Shown here: positions 1-12,150 of the stretch, in pieces
Layout: the number at the start of each line of letters is the position of its first letter
How positions within the stretch are numbered: the stretch's first letter is position 1
Origin: Ailurus styani
Taxonomy: Eukaryota; Chordata; Mammalia; Carnivora; Ailuridae
Reading direction: 5' to 3'
Assembly (NCBI GenBank): GCA_002007465.1
Contig: LNAC01000003.1
Coordinates: forward strand, 10,391,515 to 10,455,514
DNA length: 64,000 nt
The notes under the pieces: model-generated
Databases searched by the model: none
The model's input: only the letters and a program-made list of their open reading frames with translations
Told to the model about the DNA's origin: nothing
Program-made: the position numbers and the translations under genes

Positions 1-570
1 AGCACCAATCGCGTGTACTCTGAAGAAGTTTTTCCTGTTTCACAACAATCTAATGTACAAAAAACATTTAAGGAACTGAGCAAATAAATTATGATCAGGT
101 TCTGATCATTTGTATTAGAAAGGAATGAGTAAAAAGTCTGGTTATAGAAGGTAGAGCTGGTGTGGCCAGGTATGGTCATTATATTGCCGGTGACTCAGGA
201 ATGAAAAACTTAGCCAAAAGAGTGGGAAATTAATATGGAAGTAATGGTACAGGGGGAGCAGCTGTATTTTGGAAAAAGAGCACCAATGTCAGTCACATTT
301 CCCAGGTGGGATTCTGGCCCTCCCAATGATTACATAGTGAGGGTAGACATTCTGTCCCCTCTAAAGAACAGTCTGTTTAGAGAAAGTAAAACGTTCATTC
401 AATGAATTAAGGAATGAATGAAATGCTTTATTAGTTTCCCTTAGTGCTTAATAAATGATCACATACTTAGTTTAAAACATCTATCATCTCAAACCCCATA
501 TGTGACCCCTTTTTATCATCCCATTTTTGCTTATCATTGTTTCTGCTCTTTAAAAAACAATTAGGGAGGG
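1..570. other. Non-coding DNA, nothing recognised
   Basis: AT-rich unique-looking sequence. I see no long reading frame, no repeat I can name and no RNA gene. It ends where a SINE target duplication begins. Confidence 0.4.
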
Positions 571-583
571 GGTGTTCTTTTTA

Positions 584-786
584 TTTATATTTATTTGAGA
601 GAGAAAGAGAGAGAGAGAGAGAGAGCACGGGGTGGAGGGGCAGAGGGAGAGGGAGAGAATCCTAAGCCGGCTTCACACCCAGCATGGAGCCCAATGCAGG
701 GCTCTATCTCACAACCCTGAGATGATGACCTGAACTGAAATTGAGAGTCCAGCGCTCAACAAACTGAGCCACCCAGTTGCCCCAGA
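584..786 (-). mobile_element. CAN-SINE, minus orientation
   Basis: Reverse complement of a Carnivora tRNA-derived SINE. It starts with the T-rich tail (TTTATTTATATTTATTTGAG), has a GA-rich microsatellite (complement of the CT segment), and ends with the SINE head (GAGCCACCCAG..GCCCC). A 13-bp direct repeat GGTGTTCTTTTTA lies at 571-583 and 787-799, which is the target-site duplication of an L1-driven insertion. Body divergence suggests an older copy. Confidence 0.9.
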
Positions 787-799
787 GGTGTTCTTTTTA

Positions 800-2430
800 A
801 ATCACCTTATATCCTTTTTTTTAAATATAAGGATAAAGTGAAGAATTAAGAAAAATTAAAAAAAACAATTCAATTAAGGAAAGCAGACGAAAGAAGCAGG
901 AAAATAGAAAATAAAGATCAGTGAACAGTTAGGATAGTTTCTGGCATTATTGCAGAGTGGAAGTAATAAAATCTAGAATCATGGAGAATACACTGGAAAT
1001 AGGAAGGGGGGGATGTATTGGGGGACATTACTGTGCAAGAATCATAATAAAATGAATTATCAGTACATTATGAGTGGCAGGGTTTAGAGTTCAAAATATC
1101 AGGCAATTTTTAAAATGACTTCAAGAGCCTGGGTGAATGGAAGAATAAAAAGATGTAAATCATGAGCACTGGAGACTCATAAAGAACAAAAAGTGTGGAG
1201 GAAAAGATGACTATTAGTTTTTGTCATTATATAACATTGTAGAGTAAAGATACAGAAAAAGTTCTATTATTCTTGTTTTAGGGATGGGAAAGGTACTCAA
1301 CAAATCTGACAGAGATCACACAATCAGGGCATGTTCAGGACCCCAAACCAACTTTTTTGATTACTGATAGTCTAAAATGACTTTCTGTCAGACCACAGTG
1401 ACCTTCCAGTATTGAATTTTGGGTGAAGGAAGAATATCAGACATAATAAATAATAGATAAAAAGATAACACATATGACATTTGGGAAGGTAGCTGCATTC
1501 GGGGAAAATATTTCAGTATTACTGTGTAGATATAAGGCATTTATCAGAGGAGATCACCAAGAGAAGCATAAAGAGAGAAAGATAATCAGCTATAAGATAA
1601 GTTTAAGCCATATTCATATTTTGGAGGTAGAAGGAGGAAGAATGAATACTTTGCACACGCACAGTTTACAGGGATTAAAGACTATTGAATATGATTATTT
1701 GGCTGAGTATTCAAAATGCAATTTCTGGATATAGTGCTTTACACAATGTTACCAAGGAATGGTGAAAGATACACCTGAGGACAAAAAATAATAAGCTTTA
1801 AAAATTCATTTGTAAGGGTACTAAGACACTAGCATTCTGAAATTAAGAAAGATATTAAGAGACAAAGCATTACTATTTGGGGAGGACAGAGAAATTTCTC
1901 CTAAGACTAAACTATTTAATGACAGTTTCTGAGATGAGGATAATTTGGTTGTTTATTAATAAGATGCAAGTTACTTCCCTAATGAACCATTTTAATCAGT
2001 GATCTATCAGTTAATCAGTGTTAATCAGCGTTTCATTACTAAATAAGGACTTCATGATGAGGTGGACAAACTCATAGAGTTGCATGACTAATAAGTAGAC
2101 ATTTTTTCAAAAAGATTTTCATTATCTTAAAGTCTATAATATTCAAAGTTTGAGAAAAGACTATATTTAGGCTAGCAGAATCCAGTGGCTTCATGATAGG
2201 AGTCTAACATTTGTGATCAGATGTTTCTGAGACGTATGTAGTCATTGGTAAACATGCAGCTCTCCAAGTATAAGAACCTGGAAAAAATGCTTGTATTGTT
2301 TATTTTAGGTTAAAAAAAAAAAAACCCAAGGCCCAACAGAGTCACTGAGAAATTTTTCTTTTGTGTGTTCTTGCTCCATTTTCTTACCAATGAAACAATA
2401 TGACTTATGTACGATCTTAACACTAATGAA
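800..2430. other. Non-coding DNA, possible MIR trace
   Basis: Mostly unrecognised AT-rich sequence. At about 1255-1365 there is a weak match to the reverse of a MIR (GATGGGAAAGGT..GATCACACAATCAGGGC), too decayed to call firmly. The 86-codon frame at 1474-1734 has no domain or composition that suggests a real protein. Confidence 0.3.
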
Positions 2431-2433
2431 ATT

Positions 2434-2657
2434 CTAGAATGTTGAGATAAAATCAAACAGCTCATGAAAAGTCATCCCACAACCATTCTCTTTGATTGTC
2501 AGAGCATATCTGGAACATTGAATTTGGTTTTGAGGGTCATGTTGTAAATGTTGTAGCTCATCCAGATTCTTTGCAATCAGTTCACCCATATCTACCAGTT
2601 TTGGTGAATTGTCACCCTCTATAGACACTTTCGACTCCCAACCTGGGGTTTTCAGAC
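2434..2657 (-). other. Unidentified minus-strand reading frame with splice-acceptor-like start
   Basis: Reading the minus strand, a T-rich run ending TATTTGGTTTTCCAG (AG at 2659-2658) resembles a 3' splice site. It is followed by an open frame of about 74 codons ending in TAG at 2436-2434. The peptide is non-repetitive and hydrophilic, with helix-like composition (for example KLVDMGELIAKNLDELQHL), unlike the low-complexity frames elsewhere. I do not recognise a family. It could be a terminal exon, a decayed processed pseudogene, or chance. No clear polyadenylation signal follows closely. An AAATAAAC-type motif lies about 130 bp further on the minus strand. Confidence 0.25.
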
Positions 2658-2877
2658 CTGGAAAACCAAATACCAATATTTGTCACATCAAGAACTAAGA
2701 CACAGGTTGTGCTGGATTTTCAAGATTTTATCTCAGTGTCTATTCTTCAGACTGCTTGCCTGACTTTTTGTCATTGTTGTTCCAGAATCTGGATAGTATT
2801 CAAAAGTTTTTTTCCTAAACTAATTTATTTTATGTTAATTAATCTGCATCATTATTTATTTTTTATTGTGTATTTTA

Positions 2878-4092
2878 CCTACACAATTTTTATTGAGGCA
2901 TAATTGACATATAATATATTAACTTCAGGTGTCAACATAATGATTCGGTATTTGTATATCTTGCAAGATGATCATCACAGTAATTCTAGTTAACATCAGC
3001 CTAATTTTTGTTTTCTCATGGTGAAAACTTTTAAGATCTACTGTCTTAACAACATTCAAATATGCAATATAATATAGTCACTATGCTGTACATTACATCC
3101 CATGATTTATCTATTTTATAACTGGAAGTTTGTGCCTTTTGACCCCTTCACCCATTTCATCCATTCTTCCCCCTCTCTGCCTCTGGCAGCCACCAGTCTA
3201 TTCTTTGTATGTATGAGCTCTTTTTGTTGTTGTTTGTTTGGCTTTTTTTAGATTCCACATAAAAGTGAGGTCACATGGTGTTTGTCTTTCTCTGTCTGAT
3301 TTATTTCACAGTCTTCAAGGTCCATCCATGTTGTTGCAAATGGCAAGATTTCCTCTTTTTTAATGGCTCAACAATTTGTTATTACACCAAATATATGTAT
3401 TTATATATGTATAATATTATTATCCACATACATACATACATACACATCATGTCTTCTTTATTCATTCATCCATTTATAGACATTTAGATTGTTTCCTTAT
3501 CTTGGATATTGTAAATATGCTGCAGTGAACATGGGGCTACATATATCTTTTCTGAGTTAGTATTTTCATTTTCTTCAAATAAATACCAAAAAGTGAAATT
3601 GCTGGATCATATGGCAGCTCTATTTTAAAGTTTCTGAGGAATCTCCATACTGTTTTCTGTAGTGGCTGCACCAATTTATATTCCCACCCACCAGTGTACA
3701 AGGATTCCTTTTTTCTCCATACCCTCATCAGCACTTGTATTTAATGTCTTTTGATAATAACCATCTAACAGGTGTGGAGTGGTATCTTATTGAGATTTTG
3801 ACTTGCATTTTCCTGATGATTAGTGATGTTGAGCATCTTTCCATGGACATGTTGGCCATTTATACGCCTTCTTGGGGAAAATGTCTATTCAGATCTTTTG
3901 GTCACTTTTTAATCAGATTGTTTGTTTTGTGTATGTGTTGAGTTGTATGAATTCATTATACATTTTGGATATTAACCCTTTATCAGATATGTGATTTGCA
4001 AATATTTTCTCCCATTCAGTAAGTTGCCTTTTCATTTCATTGATGGTTTCCTTTGCTCTGCAGAAGCTTTTTAGTTTGGTGCAGTCCCACTT
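2878..4092 (-). mobile_element. LINE-1 3' end (3' UTR plus end of ORF2), minus strand
   Basis: The plus strand reads the complement of an L1 3' end: a TTTTATTGAGGCATAATTGA-type start, GATGATCATCACAGTAATTC, then the end of ORF2. On the minus strand, 3537-3734 encodes the ORF2 C-terminal signature (LVQPLQKTVWRFLRN.. IELPYDPAISLFGIY). This part of L1 follows the reverse transcriptase domain. The reading frame is broken in several places, for example across 3400-3540, so the copy is dead. It is 5' truncated and stops at about 4092, where a SINE fragment begins. The plus-strand frames at 3275-3487 and 3735-3941 are its shadows. Confidence 0.92.
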
Positions 4093-4163
4093 TTTTTTTT
4101 TTTAAGATTGATTTAGAGAGAGAGAGAGAAAGAGAAAGAAGCAGACTCCCTGCTGAGCATGGT
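4093..4163 (-). mobile_element. CAN-SINE fragment at the L1 junction
   Basis: A poly-T run (4091-4103), AAGATTGATTTAGAGAG and AAGCAGACTCCCTGCTGAGC match the tail, CT segment and part of the body of a minus-strand CAN-SINE. The head is missing: sequence changes to AT-rich DNA after GAGCATGG. The fragment is repeated on the other side of the N at 4226. Confidence 0.75.
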
Positions 4164-4342
4164 TGGAGATATAAATGATATATATAAATAATATATATTA
4201 TATGATAATAAATACATATAAAATGNGATTTAGAGAGAGAGAGAGAAAGAGAAAGAAGCAGACTCCCTGCTGAGCATGGGTGGAGATATAAATGATATAT
4301 ATAAATAATATATATTATATGATAATAAATACATATAAAATG
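4110..4342. repeat. 116-bp duplication flanking an assembly gap (N at 4226)
   Basis: 4110-4225 and 4227-4342 are the same 116 bases with one difference that I see (T at 4163, G at 4280), separated by a single N. The duplicated unit holds the SINE fragment plus an AT-rich stretch with TATATA runs. This is what remains when two overlapping contig ends are placed side by side without being merged, so it is probably not a genomic tandem repeat. Confidence 0.93.
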
Positions 4343-6803
4343 ATATATTATTTCTATGCTAAGAAAGTTATATATAAATATATAATATAATACAAATCAA
4401 AACGACAACTTGGATAGGAGACTCCTCAAAGAGCAGAATACATAAGTACATCTCATTGTTTGTACTGGCACACTTACTGGGCAAACTTTAGAGCTTGGAA
4501 GAATATTAAAACAATTCCTATCAGGAAATTCAAATCAGCATAGCACACAGTCTCTTTTAAGTATTGTCATAGCTCATTAAGAAAATTGTGCCTGCAGCCC
4601 ATCTCTCCAAGTACATATACATATGCAAGGCCCAAATAATTATATTTTAAGATATTTCCCATGTTTAAATAGTATCACTTTTTTGAGACTTTAACATTGA
4701 TTGATCTGTAGCCAAAAACCTGAAATTAAAATACGATGAAATTTACTAATCTGTGGAAAATATAAACCTGAGACTTAGGACATGTTTAGGTTGATTTTAT
4801 CTATCTTTTTTGTCAAACATTTTTAAAACTTCATTTAGGAATAATTTTGTGTACAAACAAGAGTAATTGCCTCCATTGTTAAAACATTATGGTTTTGCTT
4901 TAGGAAAACTTAAAAAATATTGGATAGTGACAAGTGATGTTTACAATTAGTTTATAATTAGTTTGTTCTTGATAAATGATGTTGTGAAGTAACCATTTCT
5001 AAACTTGTGAAAGGCATCTAAATATACTAAATAAAATCCAAATCAAGGCTATATTAAAATAGCCCAATATCTATGTTCATTTTAGCTGATCAGGTAGCTT
5101 TCAGGAGAAATGCACCATTATACATATAAGTGTATTTCTCAGAGTCCCTATCTTTGGCCTGCTCTATGTAAGATATAATTGAAGATGAAAAGGTATCTGG
5201 TGTGTTCTTGATGAAAAGTCTGCTTGTATTAATTTAAGAATAGTGAAATATAATATGAACAAACTTAAGAACTGAACGAAAAACCAGAAAATTATAATAA
5301 TCTTTTCAATAAAGCATTTTAAAGTGACCACGGAATAGCAATATGGGGAAAATATAAGGAAGTAAAAGAAATACAAATGTTTGTAAGCAAAAATAATACT
5401 CAATTTCATTAGTAATCAGGAAAATAAACATAAAATGACATTATATTTTCTCAAACTAGATTGGCAAATTAAAAACAAAGTATCAGTCTAGTAAGTTTTT
5501 GAGAAAATGAGCATTCTCGTGCAATACAGATAAGAATGTAAATTCATTTAAATAAAAAGATACTGTGTGTCCGATGCTGGGCAGTGCACGTGTTAAGGCG
5601 CAGGCTAGATGACTATGCCAACGGAGACGATTATGAATTCTGTTTGTGTCCAGAAACGGTGCAGAGAAAGTGTGGTAAAGGTGGAAGACAAGGGTTGAAT
5701 CAATCAGGAGCCTGAAGAATCTGTCTCATTCCTTCTCCCCACTTCCTTTTTGTCTCCACCACCCAAAAAGAACAAAACCTCAGCAGCCAAGTCATCATTC
5801 AGAGGAAATATAGGACATGTCAGTTTATCCATTGTATTGGAAACGTGTTTCCAATGAGTTAAAATTAACCTCTTTGTTTAATAGGAAGCAGCTTAGTTTG
5901 GGCAAAATAAGTATATTCTTTTAGCTAAATTAATTGGAGCAGTATTTCCCATCGATCAATTAAATATTATACAAAACATGCACTTAGCATATCTTAATAT
6001 ATTTTATGATGAAGTACTAAGAGGTGGGTCCAGGAACCATGTAATTCAAGAAATAAAAAAGGAACTTCCATATTCCATCTGGTAGCTGTCTTAATAATAG
6101 ACTTATTTCACATTGGGCCAAAAGTGATAATGGGAAAAAAAACATGGGGAAAAAAATTCTGGAAAAAAAATATAAAAACTTTGTAACAGCGGAGTTTCCT
6201 AGTTTCTGAACCAGACCACTATGCAGAAATGATAAACAAAAAACGTCATTTGCTGAGAATCTGCTAGCTGAGGATTCTGATAAGAGAACACATGCATCTG
6301 TACTCCAGAAATTTGTAGTCATGCCTTGTCTTCATTTAGGATTTTCAAACATGCATTGTTAGTCTGGTGGCTCTGAAAGTAGGAGCAGAAAAATTGGGCG
6401 GCTTATCAAATTCCACTCATTTGATAGGGTAGTCAACCTACTGATCTTAATAATTTTTATTGTTTATTTTTATGCTAAAGAAAACCAGTATCTAATTTTT
6501 TATAAAGGCTCGAGGAAGAATTTTTTTTTACACCAATATCTTAACCACCAGCAGAGAATAAGATAGCAAGTATCACCTCTTCTCTAGTAGGTATTTTCAA
6601 GGTCATTAACACCTGCTTCTGTGGAATTTATTTAAGTTATGATATAGATTCGTAGAGCTCATTAAATAGAACTATTTTAAATGTAAATTTGCATAAATAT
6701 TTAAATCTTTTCAACCTTGTCCCAGTCAATAGCAATAAATGGTGTCCAGTAAAGTTGAAAATTCATTAATGCAATCAACAATGAGTAAGGTACAACTTCT
6801 ATT
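4343..6803. other. Non-coding AT-rich DNA, no repeat recognised
   Basis: About 2.4 kb without an element I can name. The minus-strand frames at 5164-5409 and 6017-6322 are rich in Phe, Leu and Ile codons, as expected from T-rich DNA, and carry no recognisable domain. Confidence 0.4.
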
Positions 6804-6816
6804 AAAAATATTGGCA

Positions 6817-6921
6817 CGTGGTGTGATGTGCACTGAGGGTTATACACAACCGACGAAATATCGAACACTACATCTGAAACTAATGATGTACTATATGTTG
6901 GCTAATTGAAATTAAATTTAA
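6817..6921 (+). mobile_element. Severely 5'-truncated carnivore L1 3' end
   Basis: Only about 105 bp: GATGTGCACTGAGGGTTATA, CATCTGAAACTAATGATGTA and an A-rich end are typical of the L1 3' UTR in Carnivora. It is bracketed by a perfect 13-bp target-site duplication AAAAATATTGGCA at 6804-6816 and 6922-6934, so it is a complete, heavily truncated insertion event. Confidence 0.85.
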
Positions 6922-6934
6922 AAAAATATTGGCA

Positions 6935-8399
6935 GTGATTCATGATAATCCCAAATGGTGGATATAACCTTTTTCTTCAACGTTCTAAAATCATAGTCAC
7001 ACATTACCTTTTTCTTCTACTTCTTTTTCCATCTTTTTTTTCTTTTTCTATTTTAAACAGAATTATTCTGTAAGGGCTAGAGAAAATGGCCTATCTTCTG
7101 GGTAGTTAAATTACATGTCAAACATTTCAGAGTTTAGAAAGCAGCTAATGAGAGTGTAATATTAAAATGTCAAACATGTGCATACCATTTTCTTCCCTTT
7201 CCTGACTCTGAAACCCTCTGGTAACAACTATAATGATCTGTTTAGGCTTCGGTCCATTGTTCCCTTTCCTCACTCATATTTAGTAATTACTTTCTCCTCA
7301 AGGCTGCACTTTTCTTGAGGAAAGTAAATTTCCAGAGCGGTGTTCAGTTTTGAATTAAATCCTACTCCAATGACAGCAAAGACATATTAAGGGAGTGAAT
7401 TCGTCAGCTTGTAGCTTTCCCCATTTATTTCTATCTCTACAAACTGCTCACAAAATATTCAAGTATATTTTTCTGTTTTGGGAAGGATTTTTCCCTAGAA
7501 AGCTTTCTGACAAACTGCCTGTGGATAATACCAGGGAGGATTTTAAACTGCTTGATATGTGTTATCCATTTTTGCTATTCAAACAGGGAGTGAGATGGGA
7601 AAAGGCAAAGATTTCTGCCCACAAGTGCTGAGTAATTGAAAACAAAGTCCCTGTTGTGGTAGCAGGACAGTGCTACTTGAAGACTAAATGTGGAGTGGGA
7701 ATTTTGTTATCAGTGGCACTCCAGAGAAGAATGTAATGTGTTTATCAGAATATGTTTTTTCCCAATACTAGTTGATGTTCAAAGAGAATTTACAATAAGA
7801 CGTTTTAGTGCCTTGCAGTATGCAGTACAATTAGTGCAGAATCATCATTAGGAAATGTTCCATGAGTGTCATGGAATGAGAAAAAGTATATGATTAAGAA
7901 TCTGGCGGTGACCATAATTGCTAAGCTATTGTTTTTAAGTGTAAGGTCAGTCTAATACAAGAGATAGTCATCATATTAACAACACTGTTAATATGATGTT
8001 TGTCATGCTCAAGTGCATGTGGTTTGTTTCAGTGTCAACCATTAGCCTATTAAAAATAATTCAGAGCTATTGTCAACACTTAGAGTCCCTAAGCACGTAA
8101 ACAAAGGATGGGTAGAAGATTCAAAAGGCTGCTTGATGGTCCATTCATTATGCTGGTGCAAATTGTGGTATTGTAGATTGTGTACTCTAAAGATAAGTAT
8201 GTTTGTGTTTGTCAAGATATCATTGGGATAATCGTATTCTTTGTGCTAAAACAAAGAGATGTGACTCCGAATGAGAGGAAAGAAATTATTAAGTGTTACA
8301 GGGAAATGGTCCAGTACTGACTCCTCAAAATCAAACTCTCCATCTTAGATTTTCTCTCTCAAAGCCCATCATAAAGTGTAACTGCTTTTACTGGTCTCA
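6935..8399. other. Non-coding DNA containing a perfect 13-bp hairpin
   Basis: No gene or dispersed repeat recognised. At 7969-7998 there is a perfect inverted repeat with 13-bp arms (CATCATATTAACA / TGTTAATATGATG) and a 4-base loop (ACAC). Confidence 0.4.
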
Positions 8400-8690
8400 G
8401 TTATTCATTCATTCTTTTTACAGATATTTTTGAGTGCTTGCTATGGGCAAGGCATAGAGATTTACAGGGAATTTAGATAAACACGGCTTTATAGATAAAC
8501 AACTATCAATGAATTATACCAAAAAGAAGTGGAGAATGCTATGAGAATATAACAAGGCACTTAACCAGGTCAGGAGGTCAGGGAGGACATCTCTGTGCAA
8601 ATGATATTTAACTTGAGATCTGAAGAATGAGTAAGAGTTAGGGAAGGGAAGTAGGGAGTAGGGGTTAGGTAGATTAGGTCATGAGAATCT
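8400..8690 (-). mobile_element. LINE-2 (L2) 3' region, minus strand
   Basis: Sequence such as TTATTCATTCATTC, GAGTGCTTGCTATGGGCAAG, GAGAATGCTATGAGAATATA and GTCAGGGAGGACATCTCTGT follows the reverse complement of the L2 3' end. It is strongly diverged, as expected for this old family. There is no coding capacity. Confidence 0.6.
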
Positions 8691-10266
8691 GTTGTCTCTT
8701 TGGGCACCGCCTTCTAGATAAATATTGTCTCCCTGATTCCTTGTTGAGCTGAACCTTCTATTAAGCTACTGGGCTTTATCTGGAAGTTGTGCTTCTTGAC
8801 ATCAGTGCTGTCCCGTAGGGTGTTCAACCCTCTGGAAGCCTCTTTCCTACCCCAAGTCCCTGAAATATCGCTAAAAAAGTGTAACTTGAAGAAAAGAAAG
8901 GAGAGAATTATGATGATCTCTAGGAGACTAAAAGGAATGAAACATGATTGTCTTTTGTTGATAGCCACTTAATGTTGGAATTTCAGGGATTCTTTTTAAA
9001 CTTCTGGCTACTAGATCATGTTCTATGGTCGAAAAAATGGTACTATATATTAATTAACTGATCACTTTATGAATAAGCATCTAGCATACAAAAAAACAGC
9101 AAAAGGATTTAATACGCCCTTTTTTTTCCAGTTTAAACTATATTCAAAGCAGTAACAAATGTTCTGCCATTATCTTTATACTGCAGCCTCAGCTGGGATC
9201 TGTGTCTGTGTTGTGTAAACCTATGTTGAGAGAATGAGGATAAATACTGACTTTGGTTCAATACAAGTTTTTAAACAAGTCAATCTCTATTCTTTCTATC
9301 CGATAATTCTAATTTTCTGTTTGTTCTAATCAAAGACGTAACTCACTTTCACTCAAACAAAACGCTCCGCCAGGTAAATCATGAGTGACAGCCTGACTTG
9401 AGTTCAATCCTGGTTCAATATAGCCCCACTGACATGTCAGTTATTAGAGAAGGCCTGTTGATCAATTTATTCCATGTATACATTATTCTGATTCACAGTG
9501 ATTTTAAGCATCAGACTTTCAAGTACAATTATATCCCATCTAAATCACCACCTCCAGCATTCTCAATCATCCCACATAAACAGGCACATTCCTTCTCATA
9601 AAAGGGGATTTTATTTGTAAAATTTTCTGTGACATGACATTAGTTTTGATAGGAAATAATTTCTACACCTGAATCAATATGAAAAATAATACGCTTTTAT
9701 GTCCACAAAAGTCTGTTACATATCGATCAGTGTAAGCCTATTCTTTTTCTCTTATCACTTGAATTAGATAATTAAAATAAAACACATAATCTTATTCTGT
9801 TATGATTATGATTAATTTATGGCCATCATGGTAGGGCCATAGTGAAGAGGAAAATAGTATTGTTATATATTCAGTTTTCTTTTAAAAATCTAAAAGTGGA
9901 AAAATTCAGCTATGGTCAAGTGAACACAAAATGAGAGTTGTTTGGCCTGAACTTGTTTACATCAGGAAATCCCGATGGGTAGGTAAGAGACAAAATTCAC
10001 TGCACTGATGTACTTGGAATGTAGGATTTCTTGAATTGAAGCATGAGTCTGAAAATATGCAGTTATTGTTTAAAATATGTAATGTAGTGTGGATTTTTGT
10101 GTGTATCTGTTCATTATGAATCCTCGCCACCAACTAGACCTATTGGAAATTATGCCATAAACTTTCCTACTATCCAAGAATGTTTTTAATTAAAATTATA
10201 ATTAAAATCATAACAGAATATGTTGATAGTAATACAAAAAATAGTAAATGATAAATGACTTATAAG
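8691..10266. other. Non-coding DNA, nothing recognised
   Basis: Mixed AT-rich sequence. The overlapping opposite-strand frames at 8714-8968 and 8787-8972 are not supported by composition or homology that I recognise. Confidence 0.35.
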
Positions 10267-10279
10267 AATGAACACTTGG

Positions 10280-10454
10280 GGTGATGCCTGGATAGTTAAG
10301 GGTCCGACTAGATTTTGCCTCAGGTCATTATATCCAGGTCCTGAGATCAAGCCTCACGTTGGGTTCTGCGCTCAATGCAGAGTCTGCTTGTCCCTCTCAA
10401 CCTCCCTTCTCCAATTGCTCTATCTCAAGTAAATAAATCAAATCTTAAAAAAAA
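10280..10454 (+). mobile_element. CAN-SINE, plus orientation, old copy
   Basis: Diverged head (GGTGATGCCTGGATAGTTAA), core TCAGGTCATTATATCCAGGT, AGAGTCTGCTTGTCCCTCTC and tail AAATAAATCAAATCTTAAAA. The target-site duplication AATGAACACYTGG lies at 10267-10279 and 10455-10467, with one mismatch. Confidence 0.88.
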
Positions 10455-10467
10455 AATGAACACCTGG

Positions 10468-12020
10468 AAGTTGGTGAAAATTTAAGTTCTTAGGGTCACA
10501 GAAATCAAACTGAAATCATTCCGTTGTTTATGTAAAGGTGCAAATTACATTAACTTAGTCTGTTATAATTTTTCAAAATTCAGGAAATACTCCTCTAAGT
10601 AATGTCAAAACAACCTAAAAAACAAACACCACTGTATAGTTAAGTGTAATATACTTTCTATGTATTGGCATTACTTTGTTTTGTCCTTAGATGTGGGACA
10701 GAACACATACCCAGAATAAAAGTGATTCTTTCTTTTTAATGATTTAGCTAAACAAAGGTCTTTTATCATTTCATCAAGCCTATGGATTTTATATTTCCTT
10801 TACATAGCTCAACAGTGCAAATATTGGGTTTGTAGATAAGAATTTAATTAGCATTTCAAAGAGGTCAAATTAATTCCCTCCCAGACAATAGCTGTTATTT
10901 CAGACTACAAAGTAAAATTCAATTCTATAGCAAGAAACAATTTTTAAATCTTAACAGTCATTTTGCTCAGAAAAACAGCACTGACTCTTTAAGCTGGATA
11001 GATTTTGAACTAAATTCCTTAATTTTTGAAAAATATTTTTATCTTCTTCAAAAGGTTTTTACGAGAGATTTTGGAGTTAATATCTGTGAAGTACTTAGGA
11101 CCATGCCTGGGGCATAATAAATGCTCTACCAATATAATAAGATATAATAAAATATCTAAATTCAAAAGAATCACTAATGTTTATAGTGTTATTGCCTGTG
11201 TGGTTCCAAGATCACTGCAGAAAGTCAGTGCCATATCGAAGGGTAAGGACACTAGAAACGTTCTCCCCTCGGTGCCTTCCATGTTGGGTGCTTTATGGTT
11301 AGGGAAATTTAAACTGTAATAAAACTGACCAAAAGTTAGTCAGCTTTTAACTATAATTATGTACTGGCAATTCTAAACAATCTCAGTGATAAAATACTCC
11401 CATCTGCCAGGGTCAACCACTGGTATGTGGCTTGGTATGTGACTTTGGTATGCGACTGCAGAAAATAATAATAGAAAGGCAAATACTTTTTGAATTCTTG
11501 AATGATAAAACTCTAGTTTTATCTCCCCAAACTAGACATCAAATGCATTTAAAAATCAACGTTTGGTGGCATTTATCAGGTTAATTATTTTCCAGATATA
11601 TTTGAATTGCACATGGCCTGCCATCATAAGACTATGTATCTATAAATTCAAATTAATAACACAGCATTCATTGGATTCATCAGATTCAGGATTCAGTGGA
11701 TGTTCTTTTTCAAAATAACCCTTCTAAGTACTTATTTAATATCTGTCTTTCTCATTAGACTGTAAGATTCTCAAGGGCAAGGACCAGGTCTACTTTGTTT
11801 AATAAAGTCCTACTTCTCAGCATATGGTGTATAGTCAATATTTTTTTTAAATGTCAGAATATTTTTAATGTCACCAATTACCAGTGAAGGTTAAACATTT
11901 TTCTTGTTTATGTAGTCCTATAATAGTCATAAACTATCATTTTCTTCGTATAATACTTCTGAGTCCCAGTTTTTAATTCATGTGCTATTGACATATGGAA
12001 TACAAAATAGGAATTAATAC
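10468..12020. other. Non-coding DNA with small MIR and L2 traces
   Basis: At about 11075-11150, GTGAAGTACTTAGGACCATG..GGGGCATAATAAATGCTCTA resembles the 3' part of a plus-strand MIR. At about 11740-11850, ATTAGACTGTAAGATTCTCA and AGGGCAAGGACCAGGTCTAC resemble the plus-strand L2 3' end. The 97-codon frame at 11026-11319 runs through the MIR-like part and is not taken as a gene. Confidence 0.45.
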
Positions 12021-12024
12021 CACC

Positions 12025-12150
12025 AACAATAATAAGATCTGCTATTCATTGAGGAGTTAACATTTCTAGACAGTATTCTGTGTACTTTATATGTCTAACC
12101 TCATTCAATCGTCATACCTATTATCTCCAACTTCCAGAAAATAAGTCCTT
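12025..12150 (-). mobile_element. MIR SINE, minus strand
   Basis: ATTCATTGAGGAGTTAACAT, CTGTGTACTTTATATGTCTA and ACCTCATTCAATCGTCATAC match the reverse of the MIR 3' half and core. Ancient and decayed. Confidence 0.5.

Noticed and set aside
3275..3941. Plus-strand frames at 3275-3487 and 3735-3941
   Set aside because: They are the reverse strand of an L1 3' end. The coding strand of the element is minus.
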